In this document: positions 43,000 to 52,848 of the stretch, one piece after another
Position numbering within the stretch: position 1 is the first letter of the stretch
Layout: each line of letters begins with the position of its first letter
Source of the DNA: Lunatimonas lonarensis
GTDB taxonomy: Bacteria > Bacteroidota > Bacteroidia > Cytophagales > Cyclobacteriaceae
Assembly: GCF_000390185.1 (NCBI RefSeq)
Contig: NZ_AQHR01000104.1
Span: forward strand, 1 to 64,000
Length of the DNA: 64,000 bases
Direction of reading: 5' to 3'
Notes under the pieces: generated by a model
Database searches by the model: none
What the model was told of the DNA's origin: nothing
Seen by the model: only the letters and a program-made list of their open reading frames with translations
Translations under genes and position numbers: made by a program

Positions 43000-45621
43000 A
43001 TGTGTATTCGATCATTTTTGTGCAGGAGGTCTCTGGCAATAGGGTTCCTGTTATTATCTCTGGCAGCGGCATGTTTTGTCACGCCCGTTTTTTCACAGTC
43101 TTTGCAGGATATTTCCTCGATTAAAGTTGATGACCTTACAGATGAACAGCTTCAGCTTTTGGTACGAAGGGCGGAGGAAGCCGGCCTTACTGAGTCAGAG
43201 CTTGTGATGATGGCCCAGGCAAGAGGTGTGCCCCAATCGGAAATCAACAAGCTCCGGAATAGGTTGGAAAACATGGATATCTCCATCACAGCTGGAGGTA
43301 TGCGCCGGGCTCCTTCAAAACGGCAGCCACGGCAGCAAACAAACCTCAATGCCATTTCCCAAGGAATAATCAGTTTCCAGGAAGAGCCAGACGAAATCGA
43401 TGAATCGGAAGCTTATTTTGGCCTTGATCTATTTTACAGTAAAAACCGACGCTTGTCCTTTGAGCCTAACTTCAATATGCCCACCCCGCAAAACTACGTG
43501 GTGGGGCCTGGAGATATGGTTTATGTAGACGTTTACGGGCAATCGGAGAAGTCTTATGAAGGTATGATTTCTGCGGAGGGCTTTTTGACCTTGGATCATG
43601 TCGGTCCGGTGAGTGTTTCCGGCAAGACCATCGAGGAAATTACCGCCCTGATAAAAAGTAGGCTTTCCAGGTTTTATACCGGATTGGCCGGTTCCAGCCC
43701 AAATACCTTTGTTCAGGTCACGCTCGGAAATCTGCGTACCATTCAGGTGCATTTGGTAGGGGATCTACGGCTTCCGGGTACTTTTACCCTAAGTTCTTTG
43801 AGCACGGTCTTTAACGCCCTGTATGCTGCCGGGGGGCCCTCCATCAATGGATCCATGAGGAGCATCAAGGTGATCCGCAGCGATCAGGAAATAGCTGAAA
43901 TCGACGTCTACGACTTTTTGATAAAAGGGAAAGCTGATATCAACCTTCGCCTGCAGGATCAGGACATTATTTTGGTTCAGCCGTTTCTGGGGCGTGTCCG
44001 ATTGATGGGAGAGGTAAAGCGTCCGCTGATATTTGAAGTGAAAGAGGGAGAGACCTTTAGGGATGTGTTGGCCTATGCAGGAGGTTTTACAGACGAAGCA
44101 TTTAAGGATCGGGTGAGTGTTTCACGGACTACCGGCAAAGAGCGAGCAGTCTCGGATATCTTTCAGGATCAGTTTCAGCTGTTTTCAGTAAAAGGGGGAG
44201 ATGCCTATACGATTGGCCGTATCCTGGACCGATTCACGAATAGAGTCCAGATAAAAGGCGCGGTCTTTCGGGAAGGGAATTATGCGCTTACCCAAGGTCT
44301 GACACTCAAAGAGCTGATAAAGCATGCAGATGGCCTGCGTGGTGAAGCGTATTTGGAGCGAGCAAGTATCCTTCGGACGAATGATGACCTAACTACAGAG
44401 ATTTTAACCGTTAACCTTCGATCTGTGTTGGAGGGAATTGCCGCCGATGTGGCCTTGCGACGGGAGGACGTGGTTCGTATTTCCAGTATATACGATTTGC
44501 AGGAAGAGTTTTACGTTCAGGTAACAGGTGAGGTGCGCAATCCGGGCACCTATCCCTACTCCAAAAACATGACGGTAGAAGACCTGATCGTTTTGGCCGG
44601 GGGGCTTAGGGAAGCAGCTAGTACCGAAGACATGGAAATAGCGAGGAGGGTTTTAGATCCGGTGGAAGGGCGTTTTTCAAGGTTGGTTCCGGTACGGGTA
44701 GACAAGGGACTTGTAGCGGTCAGTCCTCCGCAGATTTTGGAGCCGTTTGATAACCTCGTGATCCGGCGTAAGCCTAATTTTACCCTCGAAAAGATGGTGT
44801 TCGTAGAAGGGCAGGTCAATTCCCCAGGTGCCTTTGTGGTACAGTCTGCCGAGGAGCGGATTTCTGATGTGATTCGCCGGGCGGGAGGTTTGACATCCTT
44901 TGCTTACACGAGGGGTGCTACATTGATTCGACGTACCGAATACTACAATACAGACTCAGAGCAGGCCCGTCGGCAGCGAAACCTGCAGGATCTTCAGGCA
45001 AAACTGCAATACGATCCAAACGATGCCGAGTCGCAGGAAGCACTGCTGCAAAGGCTCTTTAAAGACCTTGGCACCGGGAAAGCGGATCGGGACGCGGCCG
45101 AAAGTGCCGCCGTGTCAGATGTTAAAAGGGAGGCAGTAACGGGCCTTGCCAATACCAGAGGAGATTTGGGTGAGTTGCGGATCCGGGAAACCGAGGCGGT
45201 TGCCATTGATTTGGAAAAAATAATGCGGAGCCCCGGTTCGGTGTTTGATTTGATCTTGGAGGAGGGAGACATTATATCCATTCCCAGGCAGTTGCAGACG
45301 GTACGATTGCGGGGAGACGTGGTTTACCCTACTACTGTACGGCATGAGAGGGAGTCTAGGCTGCGGTATTACATAGACAGGGCCGGCGGATTCAACAACC
45401 GGGCAAACCGGAAGAGAACATACGTGGTGTATGCAAACGGGGAAGTGTCGCGCACTAAGAACTTTTTGGGAATGCGGTCTTATCCGGCCGTCGAGCCTGG
45501 CGCGGAGATCTTTGTACCCACAAAGGGTCCGAGGATTCCCGTCCGGCCAGGGGAGCTGGTGGGCTTGACTACTGGATTAGCTACCTTGGTTCTTATCCTC
45601 ACACAGATCAATAACCGATAG
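43000..45621 (+). CDS. SLBB-domain polysaccharide export outer membrane protein
   Basis: 873 residues. Signal peptide (AIGFLLLSLAAACFVTPVFSQ), a helical stalk (30-100, 'LQLLVRRAEEAGLTESELVMMAQARG'), then the poly_export domain at about 164-235 ('YVVGPGDMVYVDVYGQSEKSYEG...EGFLTLDHVGPVSVSGKT') and several SLBB beta-grasp repeats to the end, e.g. 'VHLVGDLRLPGTFTLSSLSTVFNALYAAGG', 'VRLMGEVKRPLIFEVKEGETFRDVLAYAGG', 'VQVTGEVRNPGTYPYSKNMTVEDLI'. A late charged coil (~645-700) precedes the last SLBB and a C-terminal hydrophobic helix. Much larger than Wza (about 380), as usual for Bacteroidota. Forms the outer membrane export pore and starts the main EPS operon. Confidence 0.95.
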   Translation: MCIRSFLCRRSLAIGFLLLSLAAACFVTPVFSQSLQDISSIKVDDLTDEQLQLLVRRAEEAGLTESELVMMAQARGVPQSEINKLRNRLENMDISITAGGMRRAPSKRQPRQQTNLNAISQGIISFQEEPDEIDESEAYFGLDLFYSKNRRLSFEPNFNMPTPQNYVVGPGDMVYVDVYGQSEKSYEGMISAEGFLTLDHVGPVSVSGKTIEEITALIKSRLSRFYTGLAGSSPNTFVQVTLGNLRTIQVHLVGDLRLPGTFTLSSLSTVFNALYAAGGPSINGSMRSIKVIRSDQEIAEIDVYDFLIKGKADINLRLQDQDIILVQPFLGRVRLMGEVKRPLIFEVKEGETFRDVLAYAGGFTDEAFKDRVSVSRTTGKERAVSDIFQDQFQLFSVKGGDAYTIGRILDRFTNRVQIKGAVFREGNYALTQGLTLKELIKHADGLRGEAYLERASILRTNDDLTTEILTVNLRSVLEGIAADVALRREDVVRISSIYDLQEEFYVQVTGEVRNPGTYPYSKNMTVEDLIVLAGGLREAASTEDMEIARRVLDPVEGRFSRLVPVRVDKGLVAVSPPQILEPFDNLVIRRKPNFTLEKMVFVEGQVNSPGAFVVQSAEERISDVIRRAGGLTSFAYTRGATLIRRTEYYNTDSEQARRQRNLQDLQAKLQYDPNDAESQEALLQRLFKDLGTGKADRDAAESAAVSDVKREAVTGLANTRGDLGELRIRETEAVAIDLEKIMRSPGSVFDLILEEGDIISIPRQLQTVRLRGDVVYPTTVRHERESRLRYYIDRAGGFNNRANRKRTYVVYANGEVSRTKNFLGMRSYPAVEPGAEIFVPTKGPRIPVRPGELVGLTTGLATLVLILTQINNR

Positions 45622-45626
45622 TTTCC

Positions 45627-46688
45627 ATGCCAGAAAAACACATATTGGATGACAAGCTCACCCTGCGGGAGGTAGTACTCAGCGCAAGGAACTGGATCGC
45701 GTACTTTTTGTCAAGCTGGAAAGTGATCGCCCTATGGGTCGCCTGTGGGTTTTTGCTAGGAGGATTGGTTGCCCTGATAAAAAAGCCGGTGTATGTGGCG
45801 GAAACTTCCTTTGTGCTGGAAGATGCAGATGTGGGACAGCTCGGGCAAATGACTGGCATCGCATCGTTGGTAGGGGTGAATTTAGGTTCTTTAGGTGGCT
45901 CAAGTGGCCTGTTTCAAGGGGATAATATCATAGAACTCTACCGATCCAACAACATGATCGGCAAGACCTTGCTTACCCGCTTTGATGGAGATCAGCTATT
46001 GATTCATCGGTTTATAGAAGCCAATGAGCTGGACAAGAAGTGGAGAAAGGCAGTTGATTTAAGGGCACTGGATTTTGCCCTGCCCAGGGAGAATTTTTCA
46101 ATCACCCAAGACTCCGTGATGCGTGAGGTTTCCCGCCTTATTCGGGAGAAACACCTCGCGGTCACCAAACCCGATCGGAAGCTTTCTATTATACAGGTGT
46201 CCATTTCCTCCAAAGATGAGCAGTTTTCAAAGGTTTTTAATGAAGCGTTGGTGGAAAATGTAAATGGCTTCTATTTCGAGACCAAGACGAAAAAGACATT
46301 CGAAAACCTTAGCATCCTTCAGTTTCAGGCGGATTCGGTGCGCCGAATTCTGGATGCGAACCTAGAGGAGCTGGCAGCGTTATCGGACAGAATGCCTAAT
46401 CCTAACCCAATGATGCAGGTTGGAAACATTGCTGTGCGCAAAAAACAGATCGACGTACAATCCTCTTCAGCCATCTATGCCGAGATTGTAAAGAACCTGG
46501 AAATTGCCAAGGTGAACCAACGGAACAATACGCCGCTTATTCAAATCATCGATGGACCCCGGTATCCACTTGAGCGATATGAAATCAAACCGCTAAAAGG
46601 GGTAGTGATAGGGGCATTTCTGGCTGGCGTGATGGGCCTGGTTTTTTTGTATTTAAGGGAGGTATACCGCCGCGATATCGCAGCTTGA
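45627..46688 (+). CDS. Wzz-type polysaccharide chain-length determinant
   Basis: 353 residues, starts 6 nt after the SLBB gene. Two membrane helices flank a periplasmic coiled-coil body: TM1 at ~32-55 (WKVIALWVACGFLLGGLVALI) followed by 'KPVYVAETSFVLEDAD', and TM2 at ~330-348 preceded by the proline-rich 'GPRYPLERYEIKPLKGV'. No C-terminal tyrosine kinase domain, so it is a PCP-1/2a-like protein. It sets polymer length and contacts the export protein. Confidence 0.93.
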   Translation: MPEKHILDDKLTLREVVLSARNWIAYFLSSWKVIALWVACGFLLGGLVALIKKPVYVAETSFVLEDADVGQLGQMTGIASLVGVNLGSLGGSSGLFQGDNIIELYRSNNMIGKTLLTRFDGDQLLIHRFIEANELDKKWRKAVDLRALDFALPRENFSITQDSVMREVSRLIREKHLAVTKPDRKLSIIQVSISSKDEQFSKVFNEALVENVNGFYFETKTKKTFENLSILQFQADSVRRILDANLEELAALSDRMPNPNPMMQVGNIAVRKKQIDVQSSSAIYAEIVKNLEIAKVNQRNNTPLIQIIDGPRYPLERYEIKPLKGVVIGAFLAGVMGLVFLYLREVYRRDIAA

Positions 46689-46704
46689 CGGGTTGGTCGT
46701 TTTG

Positions 46705-48003
46705 ATGGTGATAGAAAAAATGAAGGGTATCGATGTTTTGGGTTTGTTCAACAACCGATCTATTCACAATTTCATTTTTCTCAGCGCGATCCAAATCTCC
46801 AACATTCTGATTACCCTGATTTCCATGCCGTTGCTGATTTCAGCGATCGGAGTGGATCAGTTCGGGCTGGTCAGTCTCTCCTTCTCGGTGATGGTTATTG
46901 CCAATATTTTTGTCAGCTTCGGATTCAATCTGAGCGGTCCAAGAGCAGTAGCGTTAAACCAGCAAAACCCAAAACGGCTTTCTTTTCTTCTATCCCATAT
47001 TCTTGGAGGCAAAGTCCTGCTCGCCTCTGTTGCTACGGGCGTGCTTTTGGTGCTGATCTTTGGGTTTGGCTTTTTTACAGAGTATCAAACGATTCTGGCC
47101 TTGTCCGTTCTGCTGCTGTATTCGGAGGCAACACTCCCGCTTTGGTTTTTTCAGGGCTTGGAGAAAATGAGACTTATCTCCATCGCAAACGTGGTTAGTA
47201 AAGTACTGTATTTGATGGGTATATTCCTTTTTATCAAGGATCCGTCCCACGCCAAATGGGCGAATTTTATTCTGGGAGCCTGTGGCCTGTCGATCAACCT
47301 GCTCGTACTTGCCTATGTGCGAAAACGGTTGGGTATTGTATTGATAGGCCCAAGGATTTTGCGCATCTTTCGTTCCCTGAAATCCAACGTACACTACTTT
47401 TTGAGTAATCTTACCTCCTACCTGACCTTTAATGGGGGCTTGGTGATCCTCAGTTTCTTTGAGCAATCGCACACCTTGGGGATGTATAGCCTGGCCGAAA
47501 AGATCGTAATGGTAATTCGTTTGTTTCCTTCCATCCTTACCCAGTCAGTCTATCCAAATGCAAGCAAACTATACCAGGCAGATAAATCAACGTTCCTGCG
47601 GTTTATGAGGAAGGTCTATTTTTCCGGCCTGGCAATTTCATTTTTCTTCTCTGTCGCCACGTATTTGGCCGCGCCGTTGATCATTCAACTTCTCGCTACC
47701 AGCAGGCTGGAAGATTCCATTTACTACTTAAGACTGCTGTCGTTAATTCCCTTTTTGGCCTGCCTGAACATCGGTAATGTGCTTATTTTTTTGGTCACCA
47801 ATCAGCAAAAGCAACTGTTCAAGGTTTCGGCGTTTATGTGTGTTTTTATGATGGTTAGCGCCAGTTTGTTGACCTACCGATTTGGTGCGGTCGGGATCTG
47901 TGTGGCGCTACTTTCAACGGAACTGTTGCATTTTCTTGGGTTTTCGTGGATGGTTGCCAGAAAAAACCCGGATCTTTGGCGTGGATTTTACCTAGCGGCA
48001 TGA
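46705..48003 (+). CDS. Oligosaccharide flippase (Wzx/MATE-type membrane protein)
   Basis: 432 residues from the ATG at 46705; ATG at 46720 is also possible, and an in-frame TTG lies at 46693. About 12 hydrophobic helices fill the length. The N-terminal 'FNNRSIHNFIFLSAIQISNILITLISMPLLISAIGVDQFGLVSL' is typical of the polysaccharide biosynthesis/Wzx family. Flips lipid-linked repeat units to the periplasmic side. Between the Wzz and GT2 genes in one operon. Confidence 0.9.
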   Translation: MVIEKMKGIDVLGLFNNRSIHNFIFLSAIQISNILITLISMPLLISAIGVDQFGLVSLSFSVMVIANIFVSFGFNLSGPRAVALNQQNPKRLSFLLSHILGGKVLLASVATGVLLVLIFGFGFFTEYQTILALSVLLLYSEATLPLWFFQGLEKMRLISIANVVSKVLYLMGIFLFIKDPSHAKWANFILGACGLSINLLVLAYVRKRLGIVLIGPRILRIFRSLKSNVHYFLSNLTSYLTFNGGLVILSFFEQSHTLGMYSLAEKIVMVIRLFPSILTQSVYPNASKLYQADKSTFLRFMRKVYFSGLAISFFFSVATYLAAPLIIQLLATSRLEDSIYYLRLLSLIPFLACLNIGNVLIFLVTNQQKQLFKVSAFMCVFMMVSASLLTYRFGAVGICVALLSTELLHFLGFSWMVARKNPDLWRGFYLAA

Positions 48004-48004
48004 T

Positions 48005-48958
48005 ATGAATGAAGCAGCCATTGCGTCGATTCCTTCGGTAGCTCTGATCGTGGTCAATTGGAATACCTACGGGTACACCAAAAGCTGCTTGGATCAGGCG
48101 GCTCGGCTTGCCTACCCCCACAGGGAGGTAGTATTGGTAGATAATGGTTCCACGGATGGCAGTGGGCAGCGATTACGTGCGGAATATCCCGATGTTGTTT
48201 TTCTTGAAAACGACCGAAATCTGGGTTTTACAGGGGGGAACAATCGAGGCATTGAATATGCGCTCGCAAAAGAATTTAGATATGTGTTTCTCCTAAACAA
48301 CGATACCTACTTCCAGCCCTCGTTTCTGGGCATCTTGGTGGACTATTTGGAGGCCAACCCACGTGTGGGAGCAGTGCAGCCATTGATTTTTGAGTCCAAT
48401 GGAGAAAGGCCAGTTTGGCATGCAGGGGGGATTTTTAATTCGCTGACAGGAGGGACCAAAAGCATTAAGCGGATGGTGGAGAAGGATAAACCTTATGCGT
48501 CAGACTGGTTGACGGGATGTGCCTTTTTGATCCGAACGGAGTTGGTCTGGAAGATAGGGCCTTTGAGAAATGCCTATTTTGCCTATTTTGAGGACGTGGA
48601 TTGGTCATTTAGGGTCATGCATGCCGGTTATTCCCTGCACATTGTGCCAAAAGCCATTTTGCACCATGAGGTAAGCGCGTCTACCAAATCGAAGGTCAGG
48701 CAGAAAGAGGGTTATCTGAGCCCTGCGGCACATTACCTTAATGTGCGCAATCAGTTTCTTCTCCTCAAATCCAAACCAAAAGACTTGATAACGGGGATTG
48801 CCTGGCCCTATCAGGTAAGCAAGGCTTTGGCCGTGTTGATTTATTTTAGTGTTCGCTTCCGGTTTAAAAAGTTGAAGGCGGCAGCCGATGGGCTTAGGGA
48901 TGGCCTTGCCCACCATCCGGATTCCAACACCCCACCCGATATTTCATGTTATTTATAA
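48005..48958 (+). CDS. Glycosyltransferase family 2 protein
   Basis: 317 residues, starts 1 nt after the flippase stop. GT-A motifs: 'LIVVNWNTYGYTKSCL', 'VVLVDNGSTDGSG', 'NLGFTGGNNRGIEYA', the metal-binding 'LLNNDTYF', acceptor-side 'WLTGCAFLIRTEL' and catalytic 'FEDVDWSFR'. The NNDT and EDVD forms match rhamnosyltransferases such as WbbL. A C-terminal hydrophobic helix near 272-285 may associate with membrane. Overlaps the polymerase start by 13 nt. Confidence 0.94.
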   Translation: MNEAAIASIPSVALIVVNWNTYGYTKSCLDQAARLAYPHREVVLVDNGSTDGSGQRLRAEYPDVVFLENDRNLGFTGGNNRGIEYALAKEFRYVFLLNNDTYFQPSFLGILVDYLEANPRVGAVQPLIFESNGERPVWHAGGIFNSLTGGTKSIKRMVEKDKPYASDWLTGCAFLIRTELVWKIGPLRNAYFAYFEDVDWSFRVMHAGYSLHIVPKAILHHEVSASTKSKVRQKEGYLSPAAHYLNVRNQFLLLKSKPKDLITGIAWPYQVSKALAVLIYFSVRFRFKKLKAAADGLRDGLAHHPDSNTPPDISCYL

Positions 48959-50340
48959 TCTTGGTGATTGGCACCGTGTCGCTTGCGGTGGTGACCTTTC
49001 GGAACCTGCTGGTGAAGGGCAACTGGGAGTTTGTCATTTTTTTTGCTGCCCTGTTTTTTCCGTTTTACATCACCATTCTCAGCGTGGTTTATACCACCGT
49101 TAGGTCTTCCCTTTTGTTGACGGCTTTTCAGTCCATCAAGGAATTGGTGATCGCATTGGCAGTAGTCAGCTTTTTTGTTTTTAAGCGGGACTTTACCCGC
49201 TATGAATTTCGGCTAATGCGGCTTGATTATCTGTTTATCTGCTTTTACCTGATTTCCTTTGTGTTTTTGGTTTTGCCTGTTGGAGAGGCGAAGTTGGTTA
49301 ATAAGGTGCTGTATTTTAAGAATATGGCTTTTATGGGTCTATTTTACTTTTTCGGTAGGAACACCCGGTTCGATGACCAAACGCTAAAAAGGCTGCTGCA
49401 CGTGCTTCTGGGGATTGGGTTGCTGGCGTTTTTCCTCAACGTAGTTGAGCTGGTCTTAGATACCCATTTTCAGCAGTATACTGGGTATGCGGTGTTTAAT
49501 GAGGAGGTGAATGAAATCTCACCAAGGGGAAACTATGGGCTGACTTGGACCTTTGAGACCCAGACCCTATCCAAGCGCTTTGCTTCCTTTTTTGCGGATC
49601 CCTTGGAGTTGGCCATTTCTTCCCTGATGTTGTTTTCGGTAGCCTTGATCATGTACCTGACCACACCAAGGCATGGAGCCTATCCCTATATGGTGATGAT
49701 TGCCGTTACGCTAGCTACATTGCTTTTCTCATCCTCCCGTTCTTCATTAGCTGCATTACTGATTTTGGCCGCCTACATCGCGTTTGTGTTTAGGTTATAT
49801 AAGGTATTGGGATTCGCGGCACTATTTGTGCTTATGTTTGTGGTCTACTTCTTTTATTTTGCATCGGAGGACCTTCAGTATTTCGTGATCGATACCATAA
49901 CCTTTCAGAATACCTCTTCAGTTGGACACGTTCTTGAGTGGACCGCTGCACTGGAGTCCATGCTTACCAACCCACTGGGAATCGGCTTGGCAACCAGTGG
50001 AAATGTCAGCTCGGTCGACGAAAGCCTGCGCATTGGAGGAGAAAATCAGTTTTTGGTGTTTGGGGTTCAGTTGGGGTGGCTGGGGATGTTGGTGTATATC
50101 CTTATTCTGGTGTGTTCGATTGTCTATTCTCTTCGGGCATTTTGGGAGTTGAAAAACCTGAACGAGGCGCGGATAGCCTTTGTGGCCACTTCGGTAAAGT
50201 TTGCCATGCTCTTTCCGCTATTTACTTCCAATGCGGAGAAGTTCTTTTTTGTGGCATTGGTGAGTTGGTGGATGGTTGGTTACACGGTTCATGCCGTACA
50301 ACGGCAGCGTATAAAAACCGAAGAAAATGGGAAAGCTTAG
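48946..50340 (+). CDS. O-antigen polymerase/ligase family protein (Wzy-like)
   Basis: 464 residues, about 10-12 membrane helices with one large periplasmic loop at ~180-215 ('YTGYAVFNEEVNEISPRGNYGLTWTFETQTL'). 'SSSRSSLAALLILAAYI' and 'GIGLATSG...GENQFLVFGVQLGWLGMLVYI' match the Wzy_C/O-antigen ligase family. It should join repeat units. The ATG at 48946 overlaps the GT2 end by 13 nt and the end overlaps the next GT by 14 nt. Confidence 0.88.
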   Translation: MLFIILVIGTVSLAVVTFRNLLVKGNWEFVIFFAALFFPFYITILSVVYTTVRSSLLLTAFQSIKELVIALAVVSFFVFKRDFTRYEFRLMRLDYLFICFYLISFVFLVLPVGEAKLVNKVLYFKNMAFMGLFYFFGRNTRFDDQTLKRLLHVLLGIGLLAFFLNVVELVLDTHFQQYTGYAVFNEEVNEISPRGNYGLTWTFETQTLSKRFASFFADPLELAISSLMLFSVALIMYLTTPRHGAYPYMVMIAVTLATLLFSSSRSSLAALLILAAYIAFVFRLYKVLGFAALFVLMFVVYFFYFASEDLQYFVIDTITFQNTSSVGHVLEWTAALESMLTNPLGIGLATSGNVSSVDESLRIGGENQFLVFGVQLGWLGMLVYILILVCSIVYSLRAFWELKNLNEARIAFVATSVKFAMLFPLFTSNAEKFFFVALVSWWMVGYTVHAVQRQRIKTEENGKA

Positions 50341-51424
50341 GGTTGGATTTGACTGTCGCGACTTATTTATCGCACAGACGGGTACACGTACGTTTTCGGA
50401 AGAGTTGCTCGACGAAATCCGCAAGGATCCGATGGTCGAGTTGGTTCCGCTTTCCCCGTCCGGGGTAATCTTACCCAAAGGCCTGGTTTCGAAGGCGTTT
50501 GCCCATATACAGTTCATCGTTTGGAAGGTTTTTCTCCTGCCTCTAATGGCAAGGCAGACAAAGGTCGACTTTTTGATCTGCCCCGATTACGTGGCCCCGT
50601 TTTGGTTTTTGGGAAGGATCAAGACGCTTCCGGTGTTTCACGGGTGCAATATTTGGGAGCTGCCCCAGAATTATAATAGCGTGTGGCGGTTGTATTTCAG
50701 TTTCCTCGCCAGGTTGGGGCAGCGGAGGGCTTTCCGGGTACTGACCGTTTCCTCTTTTTCAAAACGTAAGCTAACCGAGGTACTTGGCATTCCAGCTTCC
50801 AGGATTACCGTCATGCCTATTGGAGCCAAAACCTTAGAGAAAGCCGCGGACCGTTCCGATAATGCGGAACGGCCCCTTTCCGGTGAGTATATCCTTCACG
50901 TCGGGGTTTTGGACAAGCGAAAAAACCTGCCTGCGCTGATCAAGGCCTTTTCCTTGTTGCCGGATCAGCAACTTCACTTGGTTCTGGTAGGCGGGAGACC
51001 ATCCAAGATCTTTATGGACAGCTACCCCGAGATCCAGGCTACGGTGGATGAACTCAACCTCACCGACCGTGTGCATTTGATGGGCTATGTTTCGGACGAT
51101 AGACTCCCATTGTTTTATAAGCATGCCAAGGCCTATGTGTTCCCCTCGGTATACGAGGGGTTCGGTATTCCTGTGCTGGAGGCCTTTCAATATCACCTGC
51201 CCTTGGCGGCATCGGGTTCGGCTTCGCTGCCGGAGGTAGTCGGCACTGGCGGTATGCTGTTTGACCCGGGGGACATAAAGCAGATGGCCGGTGTCATTGA
51301 GCGACTTTTGGCACTTACGCCAGTGGAACTGGATCTGCTGCGATGTGGGCAAATGAAGGCACTGAGTCATTACAGTTGGCCAAACGCATGGAATACAGTA
51401 AAGGAGGTGATGAATGGCAAATAA
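50327..51424 (+). CDS. Glycosyltransferase family 4 protein
   Basis: 365 residues, overlaps the Wzy-like gene by 14 nt. GT-B fold with 'GVDFCRD'-type N-terminus ('RVGFDCRDLFIAQTGTRTF'), the C-terminal nucleotide-binding 'YILHVGVLDKRKNLPALIKAFSLL' and the E-x7-E loop 'FPSVYEGFGIPVLEAF'. It resembles mannosyl/rhamnosyltransferases of the RfaG family. Its end overlaps the next GT by 11 nt. Confidence 0.93.
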   Translation: MGKLRVGFDCRDLFIAQTGTRTFSEELLDEIRKDPMVELVPLSPSGVILPKGLVSKAFAHIQFIVWKVFLLPLMARQTKVDFLICPDYVAPFWFLGRIKTLPVFHGCNIWELPQNYNSVWRLYFSFLARLGQRRAFRVLTVSSFSKRKLTEVLGIPASRITVMPIGAKTLEKAADRSDNAERPLSGEYILHVGVLDKRKNLPALIKAFSLLPDQQLHLVLVGGRPSKIFMDSYPEIQATVDELNLTDRVHLMGYVSDDRLPLFYKHAKAYVFPSVYEGFGIPVLEAFQYHLPLAASGSASLPEVVGTGGMLFDPGDIKQMAGVIERLLALTPVELDLLRCGQMKALSHYSWPNAWNTVKEVMNGK

Positions 51425-52568
51425 AAAGGCGTTGGTTTTTCACTCCAGCTCCGATCTATACGGAGCCAGCAACAGCTTGATCCGATCTCTTCGGGCTCTT
51501 CAGGAGCGGGCCATCTCTCCTACGCTAGTGCTTTCGGAGCCGGGACCTCTAAGTGAAGTGGTGGAGGGTATGGGCATTCCCGTTCAATTTATCCGGCTTG
51601 GCGTGTTGAGAAGGAAGTATGTCAGTTTGCCGGGCATTTTGAATCGGCTGTACTATACCTGGAAGGCAGTAAGACAGATCCGGAAGCTTATAAGAGCGGA
51701 GCCATTTGACATCGCCATTACGAATACAGCGGTGGTCTTTTCGGGAGCGATAGCCGCCAAGATGGCGGGCTTGAGGCATGTATGGCATGTCAGAGAAACC
51801 GTCGCCGCCCCCGCTTTTTTGAAGCATTTCATTATCTTCATGCTCAACCGGACAGGAGATGCCGTTTTCTTTGTTTCCCATGCATCCAAAAGGAATTACC
51901 TGCCGGGATTGAAACCTGCAAAGCTGTCTGTCATTTACAACGGCATAGACCCTTCCCGGTTTATGGCAGCTTCATATTCCCTAAAGGAGGAACTAGGTAT
52001 TCCGGACGAGCGAATTCTTTTGCTGATGGTGGGAAGGGTAAGCTATCTGAAGGGTCAGCACTATTTTTTGGAGATAGCGAATAACCTTCTGGCCGCAAAC
52101 CACAATCTACATTTTGTCCTGGCGGGGGATGTTTTTCCTGGAAATGAAGCTGTTCTGACCGGTTTACGGGCTTTTATACAGGAAAATAATCTGACAGACC
52201 ATGTGACTGACCTCGGTTTCAGGCAGGATGTATATCACCTAATGGCCGGTGCGGATATATTTGTATTGCCATCCATACTGCCAGATTCCCTTCCCACTAC
52301 CGTCCTTGAAGCGATGGCAGCGGCCAAGCCTGTGGTAGCTACGGCGATGGGAGGCGCCACAGAGATGGTCGTCCCTGGAGAATCGGGGTATCTGATACCT
52401 TGGGATGACGCAGCGGCTGCGGCCCAAACGCTGCAAAGACTGATAGATGATCCGCTTCTCCGTCAGCGAATGGGCAAGAGGGGACAGGAAATCGTGTTGG
52501 AGAAGTTCTCCCTCCCGGTCTATCTAGTGAATTTTGGGCGGGCGGTAGGGGAGCTATTGGATGGGTAG
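51414..52568 (+). CDS. Glycosyltransferase family 4 protein
   Basis: 384 residues. N-terminal acceptor domain 'VFHSSSDLYGASNSLIRSLRAL' and C-terminal donor domain with 'LLMVGRVSYLKGQHYFLEIAN', 'VTDLGFRQDVYHLMAGADIFVLPSILPDSLPTTVLEAMAAAKPVVAT' and 'GESGYLIPWDD'. Last gene of the overlapping run SLBB to GT4 (43000-52568), all on one strand with gaps of at most 16 nt or overlaps. Confidence 0.94.
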   Translation: MANKKALVFHSSSDLYGASNSLIRSLRALQERAISPTLVLSEPGPLSEVVEGMGIPVQFIRLGVLRRKYVSLPGILNRLYYTWKAVRQIRKLIRAEPFDIAITNTAVVFSGAIAAKMAGLRHVWHVRETVAAPAFLKHFIIFMLNRTGDAVFFVSHASKRNYLPGLKPAKLSVIYNGIDPSRFMAASYSLKEELGIPDERILLLMVGRVSYLKGQHYFLEIANNLLAANHNLHFVLAGDVFPGNEAVLTGLRAFIQENNLTDHVTDLGFRQDVYHLMAGADIFVLPSILPDSLPTTVLEAMAAAKPVVATAMGGATEMVVPGESGYLIPWDDAAAAAQTLQRLIDDPLLRQRMGKRGQEIVLEKFSLPVYLVNFGRAVGELLDG

Positions 52569-52672
52569 AAGATAGGTGACGTTGGCTTTAGAGGCAGGCG
52601 TCGTTAAATTTAGATCCTATTTGGTATATTTGCCGGATGGTTTGCAGCTAGCGATTTCAGAATTATTAAAAC

Positions 52673-52743
52673 AAACCGCCGACTCTCCGGGACCCTTGGA
52701 CACCACGAGTAGGGTAGGAAGGAGTGAAGGGGCGGTTTTTGAA
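52673..52743 (+). promoter_or_regulatory. Long-range hairpin in the 280-nt gap before the DUF1972 gene
   Basis: AAACCGCC (52673-52680) can pair with GGCGGTTT (52731-52738) around a 50-nt G+C-rich loop and is followed by TT then GAATCC. A -7-like TATATTTG lies at 52625-52632 without a -33 partner. This may be a structured leader or weak terminator. No gene is supported in 52569-52848. Confidence 0.35.
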
Positions 52744-52848
52744 TCCAAGTAAATCCTGTTCGATTTGTTCAGCGTCAAATTAAAATTTTTGGACAACTTT
52801 TGCCCCGGTACCCGTATACGGTGAGTTGGGAGAAGTGAATGCCGAATT

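Noticed and set aside
50834-51370. 178-codon minus-strand frame inside a GT4 gene
   Set aside because: Antisense of clear GT-B coding sequence including the EGFG loop.
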